Shown here: positions 33,859 to 42,758 of the stretch, in pieces | How the letters are laid out: each line of letters begins with the position of its first letter | Position numbering within the stretch: position 1 is the first letter of the stretch | DNA from: Hymenobacter sp. IS2118 | Lineage (GTDB): Bacteria > Bacteroidota > Bacteroidia > Cytophagales > Hymenobacteraceae | Assembly (NCBI RefSeq): GCF_000715495.1 | Contig: NZ_JNLX01000182.1 | Location: forward strand, 1-64,000 | Length of the DNA stretch: 64,000 nucleotides | Reading direction: 5' to 3' | The notes under the pieces: generated by a model | Database searches by the model: none | Told to the model about the DNA's origin: nothing | What the model saw: only the letters and a program-made list of their open reading frames with translations | Position numbers and translations under genes: made by a program

Positions 33859-34674
33859 TTAAATACCGCCGCCGTAGGTCACGTTATCCGTAATCGCGGC
33901 CAGGCCACCTTCCGATTCGTCGTCTACTTTTTTGGCGGCGCGCACCAAGCTGCTGCTGAAGATGAATTCTTTGAGTTCGGGGACTTCCGCGTTGAGAATT
34001 TCGTCTTTGGTACCGTCCCACAGTTTAAGGCCCTGGTGCAGGAAAATGATATGCTCCCCGATTTCAATCACGGAGTTCATGTCGTGGGTCACGATTACGG
34101 TAGTGATGCCGTATTCGTGGGTGATTTCGCGAATCAGCTCGTCGATTTTGATGCTGGTGGCGGGGTCGAGGCCGGAGTTGGGCTCGTCGCAGAACAGGTA
34201 GGTACACTGCGGCGCGATGGCGCGGGCAATGCCCACGCGCTTTTTCATACCACCCGAAATTTCGGCCGGCATTTTATCGCCGGCTTTTTCCAGCCCTACG
34301 CGCTTGAGGCAAAACTCCACCCGGTCGCGGCGCTCGGCAGGCGACATTTCAGGCGTGAGCATTTGCAGCGGAAACTCCACGTTCTGGGCCACCGTCATCG
34401 AATCGAAGAGCGCCGAACCCTGGAACAGCATCCCGATTTTACGGCGGATTTCCTGCCGGATATCCACCTTGCTGTTGGTAAAAATGGTGCCATCGAAGGT
34501 GATGGAGCCAATATCAGGCTTCATCAGGCCCACGATGCACTGGAGCAGCACGCTTTTGCCCGTGCCCGAACCGCCAAGTAGCAAGTTGCACTTGCCCGTT
34601 TCGAACACGCACGAAATGCCTTTGAGCACGGGCGTGCCGTCGAATGCCTTCTCGATATTAGATACTTCAATCAT
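33859..34674 (-). CDS. mlaF: ABC transporter ATP-binding protein, MlaF-like
   Basis: ATPase of an Mla/MCE-type lipid transporter, 271 aa from the ATG at 34672-34674. Walker A is GGSGTGKS (34-41). The signature ISGGMKKRVGIARAI is the characteristic MlaF form, and CDEPNSGLDP is Walker B, again with the MlaF-type Asn-Ser. The C-terminal 40 residues are an extension ending in NVTYGGGI. With MlaE it should power retrograde or anterograde phospholipid movement between the membranes. No MCE-domain substrate-binding gene is in the window. Confidence 0.9.
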   Translation of the reverse strand: MIEVSNIEKAFDGTPVLKGISCVFETGKCNLLLGGSGTGKSVLLQCIVGLMKPDIGSITFDGTIFTNSKVDIRQEIRRKIGMLFQGSALFDSMTVAQNVEFPLQMLTPEMSPAERRDRVEFCLKRVGLEKAGDKMPAEISGGMKKRVGIARAIAPQCTYLFCDEPNSGLDPATSIKIDELIREITHEYGITTVIVTHDMNSVIEIGEHIIFLHQGLKLWDGTKDEILNAEVPELKEFIFSSSLVRAAKKVDDESEGGLAAITDNVTYGGGI

Positions 34675-34789
34675 CTTATTGAGCTTCAAGCTTTCAGCTG
34701 CACGCTGCAAGCCTATTCGTAGTTAATTGAAAGTGTTGATTAGATACAGCAGCAACAGTTTACGCTTACTGCTTGCCGCTCTCAATAAA

Positions 34790-35521
34790 TTAAAGCAGCA
34801 ACGCTGCCAGGGCAAAGTCGGCGATGAGAATGGCAATGATGGAATTGGTGACGGCGCCGGTGCTGGCCGCCCCTACTTCCAGGGCGCCGCCGGTGGTAAA
34901 GTACCCTTTAAAAGAAGAAATACCCGATACCAGAAACGCAAAAACCACGGCTTTGATAAGGGCAAAGAGGATATTGTAGGGAATGAATTCGGAGCGAATG
35001 CCTTCTATGTAAGCCTGAGCCGTCATTACGCCGGTGAGCGTGCCGGCCAGGTAACCGCCCAGGATGGACAACGCCATGGCCAGAATCACGAGCAGCGGGA
35101 ACATAACCAGAGCCGCAATGATGCGCGGCAGCACCAGGTACGAGGTCGAATTGATGCCCATCACTTCGAGCGCCGATACTTGCTCGGTGATGCGCATGGT
35201 GCCCAGGCCGCCGGCAATACTGCTGCCCACCTTGCCCGCCAGCACGATGCTGGTGATGGTGGGAGCTAGCTCCAGAATGGTCATTTCGCGCACCATGTAC
35301 CCAATGGTGGACTGCGGAATGAGCGGGTTGGTGAGGTTATAGGCAATCTGGACGCAGGTTACAGCCCCGATAAAGGCCGAAACGATGGAGACGATTAATA
35401 TCGAGTCAACCCCGATGAGCATGGCCTCGTCGATGGTGCGACGCCAGAGCACGCTGAAACGTTCGGTGCGCGTGACCATGCCGCGCAGAAAAATAAGGAA
35501 CGTGCCGAAAGTTTTGAGCAT
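34790..35521 (-). CDS. mlaE: ABC transporter permease, MlaE family
   Basis: Permease of the MlaE family, 243 aa, with about five to six membrane spans. The conserved stretch MTILELAPTITSIVLAGKVG is the MlaE signature, as is GTMRITEQVSALEVMGINS. It lies 115 bases upstream of mlaF on the same strand, giving the order permease then ATPase. It is divergent from a short-chain dehydrogenase gene. Confidence 0.92.
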   Translation of the reverse strand: MLKTFGTFLIFLRGMVTRTERFSVLWRRTIDEAMLIGVDSILIVSIVSAFIGAVTCVQIAYNLTNPLIPQSTIGYMVREMTILELAPTITSIVLAGKVGSSIAGGLGTMRITEQVSALEVMGINSTSYLVLPRIIAALVMFPLLVILAMALSILGGYLAGTLTGVMTAQAYIEGIRSEFIPYNILFALIKAVVFAFLVSGISSFKGYFTTGGALEVGAASTGAVTNSIIAILIADFALAALLL

Positions 35522-35613
35522 GGAACGGTAGTAAGAAATTAAAAACCGAAGTTTGGACGGGCGTGTTGCTACCGACGAGTGGCTGCATGCCGCGCCACCT
35601 TACGTAAAATGAC

Positions 35614-36348
35614 GTGCTGACAGTGCAAACGAACGAAAAAATTATTGTCGTGACCGGCGGCAGCAAAGGTATTGGACGGGCCGTAGTGTCTCGCTTTTTG
35701 CGTGCTGGCTATCCCGTTGCCACCTGCGCCCGCTCAGCGGCCGATTTAGCCACCCTCACAACCGAGATGCGGGCCGAAGTTCCCGGCGCGGTATTGCACA
35801 CGCTGCCCGCCGACCTGAGCGTAGCCGAAGACTGCGCCCGTTTCACCGCCTTTGTGCTGGCGCTGGGCCGGCCGGTGGAAGTGCTGGTGAACAACGCCGG
35901 CGCCTTCATCCCCGGCCGGCTGCAGGACGAGCCCGCCGACGGCTCCCAGCTCCGCCAGATGCTGGCCGTGAACCTGCTCAGCGCCTACGACGTGACCCTG
36001 GCGTTGCTGCCGGGCTTCATTGCCCAGGGCCACGGCCACATTTTCACCATCTGCTCCACGGCCAGCATCACGGCTTATCCCAACGGCGGCTCCTATGGCA
36101 TTGCCAAGCATGCCCTGTTGGGTTTCACCCGCAACCTGCGCGAAGAGCTGAAAACCAGCGGTGTGCGCGTTACGGCGGTGCTGCCCGGCCCCACCCTCAC
36201 GGCTAGCTGGGCCGGCATAGACCTGCCCGCCGACCGATTTGTGCAGGCCGAGGACGTGGCGGAAGCCGTATTTTCGGCTTATTCGCTCTCCCCGCACGCC
36301 GTGATTGAGGAGCTGTTGATACGGCCGCAACTGGGGGATTTGGGGTAG
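35614..36348 (+). CDS. Short-chain dehydrogenase/reductase
   Basis: Classical SDR oxidoreductase of 244 aa. The NAD(P) motif TGGSKGIGRA is near residue 13, NNAGAF near 95, and the active-site Tyr/Lys are in GGSYGIAKHAL (about 155-165). The catalytic Ser is probably in ICSTASIT. The start is a GTG at 35614; a second GTG nine bases on is equally possible. The substrate is unknown; many relatives are annotated as 3-oxoacyl-ACP reductases without evidence. It is not closely related to the second SDR at 37233. Confidence 0.85.
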   Translation: MLTVQTNEKIIVVTGGSKGIGRAVVSRFLRAGYPVATCARSAADLATLTTEMRAEVPGAVLHTLPADLSVAEDCARFTAFVLALGRPVEVLVNNAGAFIPGRLQDEPADGSQLRQMLAVNLLSAYDVTLALLPGFIAQGHGHIFTICSTASITAYPNGGSYGIAKHALLGFTRNLREELKTSGVRVTAVLPGPTLTASWAGIDLPADRFVQAEDVAEAVFSAYSLSPHAVIEELLIRPQLGDLG

Positions 36349-36407
36349 AGTTGATACGGGCTAGAACTTCTAAACTCTGGGGCACTTACCCGGTCAAGCA
36401 GTCCCCC

Positions 36408-37205
36408 TTATTCGGGCTTGGCGCTGCCTTTACCGGTTACTTTGATGTCGACTATGTTCGGCGCCCCGCCGTAGTAGAACGTCCCCACACCGGCCACCAG
36501 TCCCCCAACGGCTTCGGTGGCGCGGATGAAGGCGTCACCATCGCTGAAGCGGTCAAGGGTGAAGTAGCAGCGGCGCGAGTCCAGGTTGCGGGCAAACAGG
36601 CGCCCACCGCCGCCCAGGATAAAGTTGAAGCCTTCGGTGGTGCCGCGGATATTTATGTCGCCCACTTCGTACAAATCGAGGTACACCTGGCGGGCTTTCA
36701 CGTTCAGGTCGAAGTCGCCGGCACCGGTAAGATGGAAGAAAATGGTGTCTTGCTCAAACTGCCCGGCGGTGCTCACGTTACCCTGGCCGCGCAGAAATAC
36801 GTCGGTAATGGTGGGCAGGTGCAACGTCACCTCGCGGGGGGTGTCGTAGCTGCGGGCCCAGTTGCAGCTGCTGGTGTTGGCAATTTCAAGGCTGGTGCCT
36901 TTGCGGGTGAGTTCAATATCGCCAATCAGGTTTTCACCGGCCCGCACTTCGGCATACGTTTCAGTGTCCTGCACAATGCGCACGTCCACGTTATCGAGCG
37001 CCGTGATGGAAATTAGCCCCGGCGCCACGTCACGCCGTTCGGTGATGACCTTGCCGGTGCTTTTAAGACAGTCGCCGCCGTGGCCGGGCTGGCAGGTGCT
37101 CAGGCCCACTACCAGGCCCAGGCCCAGGCCGGCGCGCACCAGCCCGGCCAGCATCCCAAACCACCCCTTGCCGCTAACTTGCGGCCGCAAACTCGTATTG
37201 CACAT
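36408..37205 (-). CDS. Lipoprotein with GIN-type (DUF2807) beta-helix domain
   Basis: A 265-aa predicted lipoprotein from the ATG at 37203-37205. The signal ends in GLSTCQPG with the lipobox cysteine near residue 36. The mature domain reads as repeated short beta strands (NVDVRIVQDTETYAEVRAGE, EVTLHLPTITDVFLRGQG, YLDLYEVGDINIRG), the pattern of the putative auto-transporter adhesin head (GIN) domain common in Bacteroidota. Function is unknown. It is flanked by two SDR genes on the other strand. The longer frame upstream of 37205 lies in the promoter region of the divergent SDR. Confidence 0.8.
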   Translation of the reverse strand: MCNTSLRPQVSGKGWFGMLAGLVRAGLGLGLVVGLSTCQPGHGGDCLKSTGKVITERRDVAPGLISITALDNVDVRIVQDTETYAEVRAGENLIGDIELTRKGTSLEIANTSSCNWARSYDTPREVTLHLPTITDVFLRGQGNVSTAGQFEQDTIFFHLTGAGDFDLNVKARQVYLDLYEVGDINIRGTTEGFNFILGGGGRLFARNLDSRRCYFTLDRFSDGDAFIRATEAVGGLVAGVGTFYYGGAPNIVDIKVTGKGSAKPE

Positions 37206-37232
37206 TTGCCTTCTTACTTTTTTCAAAGATAA

Positions 37233-37928
37233 ATGGACCTCACTGGTAAAGTTGCCATCGTTACCGGCGCGAGCAAAGGAATTGGGCGTGCCACGGTAGA
37301 AGCCTTGCTGGCGCGCGGCGCGGCCGTGGCCGGCTGGGGCCGCACCGCCCCCGAGGGCTTGGTCCACGACCGTTTCAAGTTTTTTGAGTGTGACGTACGC
37401 GATGAAAATGCAGTATCCGAGGCACTTACCAGTACCCTACGCGAGTTGGGGCCCGACGTTCAGGTGCTGGTCAACAATGCCGGCCTGGGCATTGCCGGCC
37501 CCGTCGACGGCTTCAAAACCGACGATTGGAAGCTCATATTCGACACCAACGTGCACGGCACTTTCTTCTGTTCGCGCGCCGTGCTGCCCCACATGAAACG
37601 CCAGCAAGCGGGTCACATCATCAACATTGCCAGCATTGCGGGCACTACCGGCATCGAAAATATGGCCGGCTACTGCGCCAGCAAATTCGCGGTGCGCGGC
37701 TTTTCGCAGTCGTTATTTAAAGAGGTGCGCAACGATGGCATCAAGGTAACGTGCATCAGTCCCGGCTCGACGCAAACCAACTTTTTCGATGACATTCCCG
37801 GCACCACGGCCAACGACTCGATGATGAGCCCGGCCGACATTGCCGGTTTCATCATCTATTCCCTGGAAACGCCCTTCAACTTTCACGTCGTGGAAGTGGA
37901 AATGCGCCCGTTGCAACCCAAAAAGTAG
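37233..37928 (+). CDS. Short-chain dehydrogenase/reductase
   Basis: Classical SDR of 231 aa. TGASKGIGRA near residue 11, NNAGLGIAGP near 88, catalytic Ser in INIASIAG, and Tyr/Lys in AGYCASKFAV near 147-156. GSTQTNFFDDIPG resembles the cofactor loop of the family. It probably acts on a small carbonyl substrate that cannot be named. It is divergent from the GIN-domain lipoprotein gene, with only 27 bases between the two starts, so the promoters must overlap. Confidence 0.86.
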   Translation: MDLTGKVAIVTGASKGIGRATVEALLARGAAVAGWGRTAPEGLVHDRFKFFECDVRDENAVSEALTSTLRELGPDVQVLVNNAGLGIAGPVDGFKTDDWKLIFDTNVHGTFFCSRAVLPHMKRQQAGHIINIASIAGTTGIENMAGYCASKFAVRGFSQSLFKEVRNDGIKVTCISPGSTQTNFFDDIPGTTANDSMMSPADIAGFIIYSLETPFNFHVVEVEMRPLQPKK

Positions 37929-37930
37929 GC

Positions 37931-38029
37931 ACGCGCCTTGGCGCGTTCTCGTCCATCAGTTTGCGCCCGGCTTGCTGTGCGATTTCACCCGGCGGCCAAT
38001 CTTTACGCCGAACGCGCCAAGGCGCGTTC
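37931..38029. repeat. Two small palindromes of the CGCGCC family before gldA
   Basis: ACGCGCCTTGGCGCGT at 37931-37946 and GAACGCGCCAAGGCGCGTTC at 38010-38029. The second is identical to the core of the palindrome after the flippase gene at 26918-26947. They fill most of the gap between the SDR gene and gldA. Confidence 0.8.
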
Positions 38030-38091
38030 CTATACCTTTCGTATTTGGTCGTCCACCGATTACAAATAATCACCCCTGCCGTTGAGCGCTT

Positions 38092-39000
38092 ATGGTTGAA
38101 ATAGAAAACCTGACCAAAACCTACGGCACCCAAAATGCCGTGGACAACATCAGCTTCACGGCGGGTAAGGGCGAAATCGTAGGCTTTCTGGGGCCGAATG
38201 GCGCGGGTAAAAGCACGACCATGAAAATTGCCACCGGCTACCTCCCTCCCACCGCCGGCACGGTGCGCGTGGCCGGGTTCGATGTGCGCACCCACAGCCT
38301 CGACGTGCGACGGCGTGTGGGCTACCTGCCCGAGCACAACCCGCTTTACCTCGATATGTATGTGCACGAGTACCTCGAATTCATCGGGTCGGTGCACGGG
38401 CTGCGAGGCGCGGGCCTGCGTAACCGCGTGGGGGAATTGGTGCGCCGCGTGGGCCTGAGCCGCGAGCAAAACAAGCAGATTGGCGCGCTCAGCAAAGGCT
38501 ACCGGCAGCGCGTGGGCCTGGCCCAGGCCCTCATTCACGACCCCGACGTACTCATTCTGGACGAGCCCACCACCGGCCTCGACCCCAACCAGATTCTGGA
38601 AATTCGCCAGCTCATCCGCGAGGTAGGCGAGGATAAAACTGTAATTTTCAGTACCCACATTCTGCCCGAAGTCACGGCGCTGTGCTCCCGCGTACTCATC
38701 ATCAGCCGGGGCAAGCTGGTGGCCGACAGCCCGGTGGCCGAGCTGGCCGCCCGCGCCGCCGGTGAAACCGTCGTCCGTGCCGAGTTTGAAGGCCCCGTGG
38801 ACCTCGCCAAGCTGGCCCAGCTGCCCAACGTGCGCCACGTAGAGCTAGCGCCCGATGGCGCAGCCCTCCTCCGCACCGCGCCGGGCACCGACGTGCGCGC
38901 CGCCGTGTCGCGCCTGGCCGGACAAGAGGGCTGGATTCTGCTGGGCCTACGCCAGGAGCAGCAGAGCCTGGAAGAAGTGTTTGGGGAACTGACGAAGTAG
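38092..39000 (+). CDS. gldA: Gliding motility ABC transporter ATPase GldA
   Basis: ATP-binding subunit of the GldAFG transporter, needed for gliding in Flavobacterium-type bacteria; 302 aa. Walker A is GPNGAGKST (34-42), the signature LSKGYRQRVG is at 133-142 and Walker B VLILDEP is at 153-159. Together with YLPEHNPLYLDMYVHEYLEF these give the GldA pattern. The C-terminal 80 residues (after SRGKLVADSPVAEL) are the usual regulatory extension. Its membrane partner gldF starts 359 bases downstream, past a small unrelated gene. Confidence 0.9.
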   Translation: MVEIENLTKTYGTQNAVDNISFTAGKGEIVGFLGPNGAGKSTTMKIATGYLPPTAGTVRVAGFDVRTHSLDVRRRVGYLPEHNPLYLDMYVHEYLEFIGSVHGLRGAGLRNRVGELVRRVGLSREQNKQIGALSKGYRQRVGLAQALIHDPDVLILDEPTTGLDPNQILEIRQLIREVGEDKTVIFSTHILPEVTALCSRVLIISRGKLVADSPVAELAARAAGETVVRAEFEGPVDLAKLAQLPNVRHVELAPDGAALLRTAPGTDVRAAVSRLAGQEGWILLGLRQEQQSLEEVFGELTK

Positions 39001-39006
39001 TGCCGC

Positions 39007-39321
39007 ATGGAAGATTCCAGCAGAGTAAGGGAATGGATAGAAGCTGGCAAGCAAGTCGGCAAATATGATTTTATAGGCGAGGGAGATGAGAGATACTTGC
39101 TATCAATTGGAGTGCAGAAATGGGAAGGTGAATACAAGCTTTATTTATTCAAAGCCAATGAGGTTAAACTGCGAGACATTGATTACTACGATTTTGAAGG
39201 CACAATCAAAGTGACGCATTTAGAAGAGCTTAAACACTTGATTAGTGTATTATGTCCATTCAATTTTAGTGAGCTTACACCTATAAAAGGTCAGAAAATA
39301 TTCAATCCGGCATTCGACTAG
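39007..39321 (+). CDS. Hypothetical protein inserted between gldA and gldF
   Basis: A 104-aa protein I do not recognise, starting six bases after the gldA stop. It is soluble and charged, with many Tyr, Lys and Glu (KVHLEEL-type helix near 75, YYDFEG near 61). There is no signal peptide or membrane span. Base composition is clearly more AT-rich than gldA and gldF, and codon choice differs (many ATT, AAA, TTA), which suggests later insertion. Confidence 0.6.
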   Translation: MEDSSRVREWIEAGKQVGKYDFIGEGDERYLLSIGVQKWEGEYKLYLFKANEVKLRDIDYYDFEGTIKVTHLEELKHLISVLCPFNFSELTPIKGQKIFNPAFD

Positions 39322-39359
39322 ATTTCCGCCGTGTTAATACATTTATTCCGTTCGCTTGC

Positions 39360-40085
39360 ATGTTAACCATCCTCCAAAAAGAATTCAATGCCTTCCTGAA
39401 CTCCCCCGTGGCCTACGTGGTGCTGGGGGTTTTCCTGATTGCGACGGGTCTGTTCGTCTGGGTTTTTCCCGATAGCAGCGTGCTCGATTACGGCTATGCC
39501 GATTTGCAAACGCTGTTCAACCTGGCCCCATGGATATTCCTGTTCCTGATTCCGGCCATTACCATGCGCACGTTTGCGGAGGAGAAAAAGGCCGGCACCA
39601 TCGAGCTGCTGCTCACGCGCCCGCTCACGGATGGGCAGATTATCGGCGGGAAGTACCTGGCGTGTTTCCTGTTGGCGCTGCTGGCGCTGGTGCCCACGCT
39701 GCTCTACTACTATTCGGTGTATAAGCTAGGCAGTCCCGAGGGCAACATCGACTCGGCCGCGACGGTGGGCTCCTATTTGGGGCTGGCGCTGCTGGCGGCG
39801 GTGTTCGCGGCCATTGGTGTGCTGGCCTCGGCCCTCACCCGCGACCAGATTATTGCGTTTCTGGTGGCCGTGGTGGGATGCTTTCTGGTGTATTCGGGCT
39901 TCGATTCGCTGGCCTCGGTGCTGGATGGCAGCGCCGCTTATTACGTGGGCCAGATGGGCATCGCAGCCCACTACCGCGACCTGAGCAAAGGCCTGGTGGA
40001 CTCGCGGGATTTGGTGTATTTCTTTAGCGTGGTGGCTGTGGCGCTCCTGGCCACGCGCCTGGCCCTGCGCAGCCGGAACTGGTAG
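39360..40085 (+). CDS. gldF: Gliding motility ABC transporter permease GldF
   Basis: ABC-2-type permease of 241 aa with about six membrane spans. The start MLTILQKEFNAFLNSPVAYV is typical of GldF, as is the TMRTFAEEKKAGTIELLLTRPLTD motif region near residues 62-85. It forms the membrane part of the transporter with GldG and pairs with GldA. gldG follows after 44 bases that carry a short GTTAGCTAAC palindrome. Confidence 0.9.
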   Translation: MLTILQKEFNAFLNSPVAYVVLGVFLIATGLFVWVFPDSSVLDYGYADLQTLFNLAPWIFLFLIPAITMRTFAEEKKAGTIELLLTRPLTDGQIIGGKYLACFLLALLALVPTLLYYYSVYKLGSPEGNIDSAATVGSYLGLALLAAVFAAIGVLASALTRDQIIAFLVAVVGCFLVYSGFDSLASVLDGSAAYYVGQMGIAAHYRDLSKGLVDSRDLVYFFSVVAVALLATRLALRSRNW

Positions 40086-40129
40086 TTTCTTAGCTGTTAG
40101 CTAACAGCGTTAAGTTTTAAAGTCGTCTT

Positions 40130-41857
40130 GTGGAAAATACTCCTAATGAGCTAGCCGCTAATAGCTCACGGCCAGCCGCTAAAAAACGTGACCTGCTTTC
40201 GTTTGCCGCCATTGTCGGCTTGCTGCTGCTGTTCAATTTTGTGGGCCAGCGCTTCTTTTTTCGGCTCGATTTGACCGAGGAAAAGCGCTACACCATGTCC
40301 GACGCCACCAAGAAGCTGCTGCGCGACCTCAAGCAGCCGGTCACCGTCACGGTGTACCTCACCGGCGACTTCCCGCCCGCTTTCCGCCGGCTGGAGCAGG
40401 GCGTGCGCGAAACCCTGACCGAATTTCAGGTTTACGGCGGCGCTAATCTGAATTACATTTTCATCGACCCCAGCGCCGGCAGCACCGAAGCCGCCCGCAA
40501 CGCGTTCTACACCACGCTCTTCAAGAAGGGCTTGAAACCCACCAACCTGGGCGCGACCGAAAACGGCAAGCGCGTGGAGAAAATCATCTTTCCCTACGCC
40601 GTAGTCAGCGTCGGCGGCAAGGATAAGTCCGTGCTTTTATTGCGCGGCAACCAGGCCGCTCCGGCCGAAGTACGCCTCAACCAAAGCATTGAGGGTCTGG
40701 AATATGAGCTAGCCAGCACCATCCGCACGCTGGTACCGGGCCTGCGCAAGCGCATTGGCGTGGTGGAAAACCACGGCGAGCTGACCAACGTGCAGGCCGG
40801 CGACATGCTGGGCACCTGGCAGCAGCAGTACGACGTGTTCCGCGTTACGCTGAGCCAAGTAAAAGACTTGAGTTCCCTCGATGCGGTGGTAGTGGCCCAG
40901 CCAAAAACGCCTTACACCGAGGACGAAAAATTCAAGCTCGACCAGTTTATCACGCAGGGCGGCCGGGCGCTGTTCTTCATCGATGCCCTGCGCGTGGACC
41001 TCGACAGCGTGGCCCGAAATGGTGTTGCTTTGGCCACGCCCTACGAACTCAACCTCGACGACCTGTTCTTCAAATACGGCCTGCGCCTGAACCAGAACCT
41101 GTTGCTCGACCTAAACAGCGGCCAGATTCCGCTCGTGACCGGCATGGACGGCAACAAGCCCAAAATTGAGCCTATGCCCTGGCAGCTCTACCCACTCATC
41201 AACAAGTTCAGTGCTCACCCCATCACCCGCAACCTCGATGCGGTGTACCTGAAATTCACGGGTAGCATCGATACCGTGAAGGCCACCGGCATCCGCAAAA
41301 CGGCCCTCATGAGCACCTCGCGCTACACGCGCGCCCTGCCCGCCCCCGTGCCCATCAACTTCAACGACGCCCGTCTGGAGCCCAACCCCAAGCTTTACCA
41401 AAAAGGGTTTCAACCCGTAGCGTATCTGCTCGAAGGCCAGTTTCCGTCGCTATTTGCTAACCGCGCCCGGCCCGGCACGCTGCAATTTCAGCCCGAAAAG
41501 CCAGCCAATGCCAAGCCCAGCAAAGTCCTCGTTATCTCCGATGGCGACTTCATCCGCTCCGAAATCGACTCCAAAACCGGCAACCCCTACCGCCTGGGAT
41601 TCGACCGCCTCGCCAACACGGAATTCGCCAACCGCGAGCTGGTTCTCAACGCCACCGACTACCTGCTCGACGAAACCGGCCTCATCGCCGTGCGCGGCAA
41701 GCAAATCACCCTCCGCCCCCTCGACAAAGTGAAGCTGGCCGAAGAGCGCCGCCGCTGGCAGCTCCTGAACCTGGGCGCGCCGCTGGTGCTGCTGGGGCTA
41801 TTCGGGGCCGTGCGGGCGTGGCGGCGCAAGCGGCGCTACGCGGGGTTTGGAGGGTAG
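40130..41857 (+). CDS. gldG: Gliding motility-associated ABC transporter substrate-binding protein GldG
   Basis: A 575-aa membrane-anchored protein with a large extracytoplasmic domain (ABC-2-type auxiliary family). A transmembrane helix lies at about 24-41 (LSFAAIVGLLLLFNFVG), followed by RFFFRLDLTEEKRYTMS, the characteristic GldG start of the mature domain. A second helix lies near the C-terminus (LVLLGLFGAVRAWRRKRR). The start is a GTG at 40130-40132. It is the last of the gldA-gldF-gldG genes. Confidence 0.9.
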   Translation: MENTPNELAANSSRPAAKKRDLLSFAAIVGLLLLFNFVGQRFFFRLDLTEEKRYTMSDATKKLLRDLKQPVTVTVYLTGDFPPAFRRLEQGVRETLTEFQVYGGANLNYIFIDPSAGSTEAARNAFYTTLFKKGLKPTNLGATENGKRVEKIIFPYAVVSVGGKDKSVLLLRGNQAAPAEVRLNQSIEGLEYELASTIRTLVPGLRKRIGVVENHGELTNVQAGDMLGTWQQQYDVFRVTLSQVKDLSSLDAVVVAQPKTPYTEDEKFKLDQFITQGGRALFFIDALRVDLDSVARNGVALATPYELNLDDLFFKYGLRLNQNLLLDLNSGQIPLVTGMDGNKPKIEPMPWQLYPLINKFSAHPITRNLDAVYLKFTGSIDTVKATGIRKTALMSTSRYTRALPAPVPINFNDARLEPNPKLYQKGFQPVAYLLEGQFPSLFANRARPGTLQFQPEKPANAKPSKVLVISDGDFIRSEIDSKTGNPYRLGFDRLANTEFANRELVLNATDYLLDETGLIAVRGKQITLRPLDKVKLAEERRRWQLLNLGAPLVLLGLFGAVRAWRRKRRYAGFGG

Positions 41858-41953
41858 AAGCAGTATTTTAGCTCCGCACATTAAATTAGAAAGTGCAGTA
41901 AAACGGGAGGTTTTTTAGACGGTATCATTGAAGAAATAATCACCAATGTACCG

Positions 41954-42151
41954 TTGACTCCGGTGGGCTTTGGGTATTTATGGCTACGGCACCGGAACAA
42001 AGCGCAAGTGAAAGAAGCTCTCGCCAAAGAGTACGGGAACAGCTACGCAAACGCAGGAAGTGCTGTAGTACTCAATCTCGTAGCAGCTACAGGAATAGTG
42101 TTAGTACTTGGATTACTAGCTGCGCCGCTACTTCATTGGCTGAAGAACTAG
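41954..42151 (+). CDS. Small hypothetical membrane protein
   Basis: A 65-aa frame from a TTG at 41954. It is basic in the first half (RHRNKAQVKEALAKEYG) and ends in one transmembrane helix (about 40-62). The frame is open further upstream without a usable start, so an upstream ATT or a lost start is possible. Its TAG stop shares the CTAG with the stop of the converging toxin gene. AT-richer than the neighbours. No family recognised. Confidence 0.45.
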   Translation: MTPVGFGYLWLRHRNKAQVKEALAKEYGNSYANAGSAVVLNLVAATGIVLVLGLLAAPLLHWLKN

Positions 42152-42438
42152 ATTTTCTCCAATTGTTGAGCGCTGTGAAATATTCGGGCGATTTCAACTT
42201 TGTCGGTTTGTTCCAGCCGGTAAATAATTCGATAATTACCCGACTGAACTTCTCTTAACTGTACATCTTCGAATTCTGGAACCGTGCGTCCGCTTTGCGG
42301 AAAATCAGCCAGCATCCGGGTACGGCTAATTAGCTGGTCCATCAGCTTCTCCGCGAATCTTGGAGAAGCTGACTCGAAATACTCTCGCAGCCGCTGCAAG
42401 TCATCAATGGCTGCGTTGGCCCAAATTACTTGCGCCAT
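42148..42438 (-). CDS. RelE/ParE-family toxin
   Basis: Type II toxin of the RelE/ParE fold, 96 aa. Motifs: IDDLQRLREYFE helix, LADFPQSGRTVPEF (the hydrophobic loop typical of ParE) and YRIIYRLEQTDKVEIARIFH at the C-terminus. RelE members cut mRNA on ribosomes and ParE members inhibit gyrase; this sequence looks nearer to ParE. The gene overlaps its antitoxin gene by 13 bases. Confidence 0.86.
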   Translation of the reverse strand: MAQVIWANAAIDDLQRLREYFESASPRFAEKLMDQLISRTRMLADFPQSGRTVPEFEDVQLREVQSGNYRIIYRLEQTDKVEIARIFHSAQQLEKI

Positions 42439-42605
42439 GACTTCACCAACTGTTCTACTTCTTCCTGCGTTCTGGATTCGCCTCGGTCAAGCTGGGCTAA
42501 CCCCTCTTCCACTTTCTCAATAAAAATCAGGCGCTCGACCAATGCGTCCAAATCAAAGTTTGGAGGCAACGAGCTAATGGCTTGGTTTACGGTTTCTCGG
42601 GTCAT
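42426..42605 (-). CDS. Antitoxin paired with the RelE/ParE toxin
   Basis: A 59-aa protein from the ATG at 42603-42605 to the stop at 42426-42428. It begins MTRETVNQAISSLPPNFDLD and contains a helical, acidic second half (IEKVEEGLAQLDRGES). It lies directly upstream of the toxin and overlaps it, the standard order. Size and charge suit a type II antitoxin with a DNA-binding N-terminus, although no named antitoxin family is evident. It would bind the toxin and autoregulate the pair. Confidence 0.75.
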   Translation of the reverse strand: MTRETVNQAISSLPPNFDLDALVERLIFIEKVEEGLAQLDRGESRTQEEVEQLVKSWRK

Positions 42606-42716
42606 AGCAGTCAGCGTTAAACGTGTTAAATATACGGCCTGTCCTCAAAGAAACGGCATTACCGGAATAGCCGTTCACAAATCCCGGCCGCCCTTCCAAA
42701 GCCCGCCCGCGCCCCC

Positions 42717-42724
42717 TATCTTTG
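42717..42724 (+). promoter_or_regulatory. Candidate promoter of dnaN
   Basis: TATCTTTG fits TAnnTTTG, 34 bases before the dnaN ATG. Confidence 0.55.
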
Positions 42725-42758
42725 CCCTCCGCCAACCCCCATCCCCTAGCCTCGCCCC

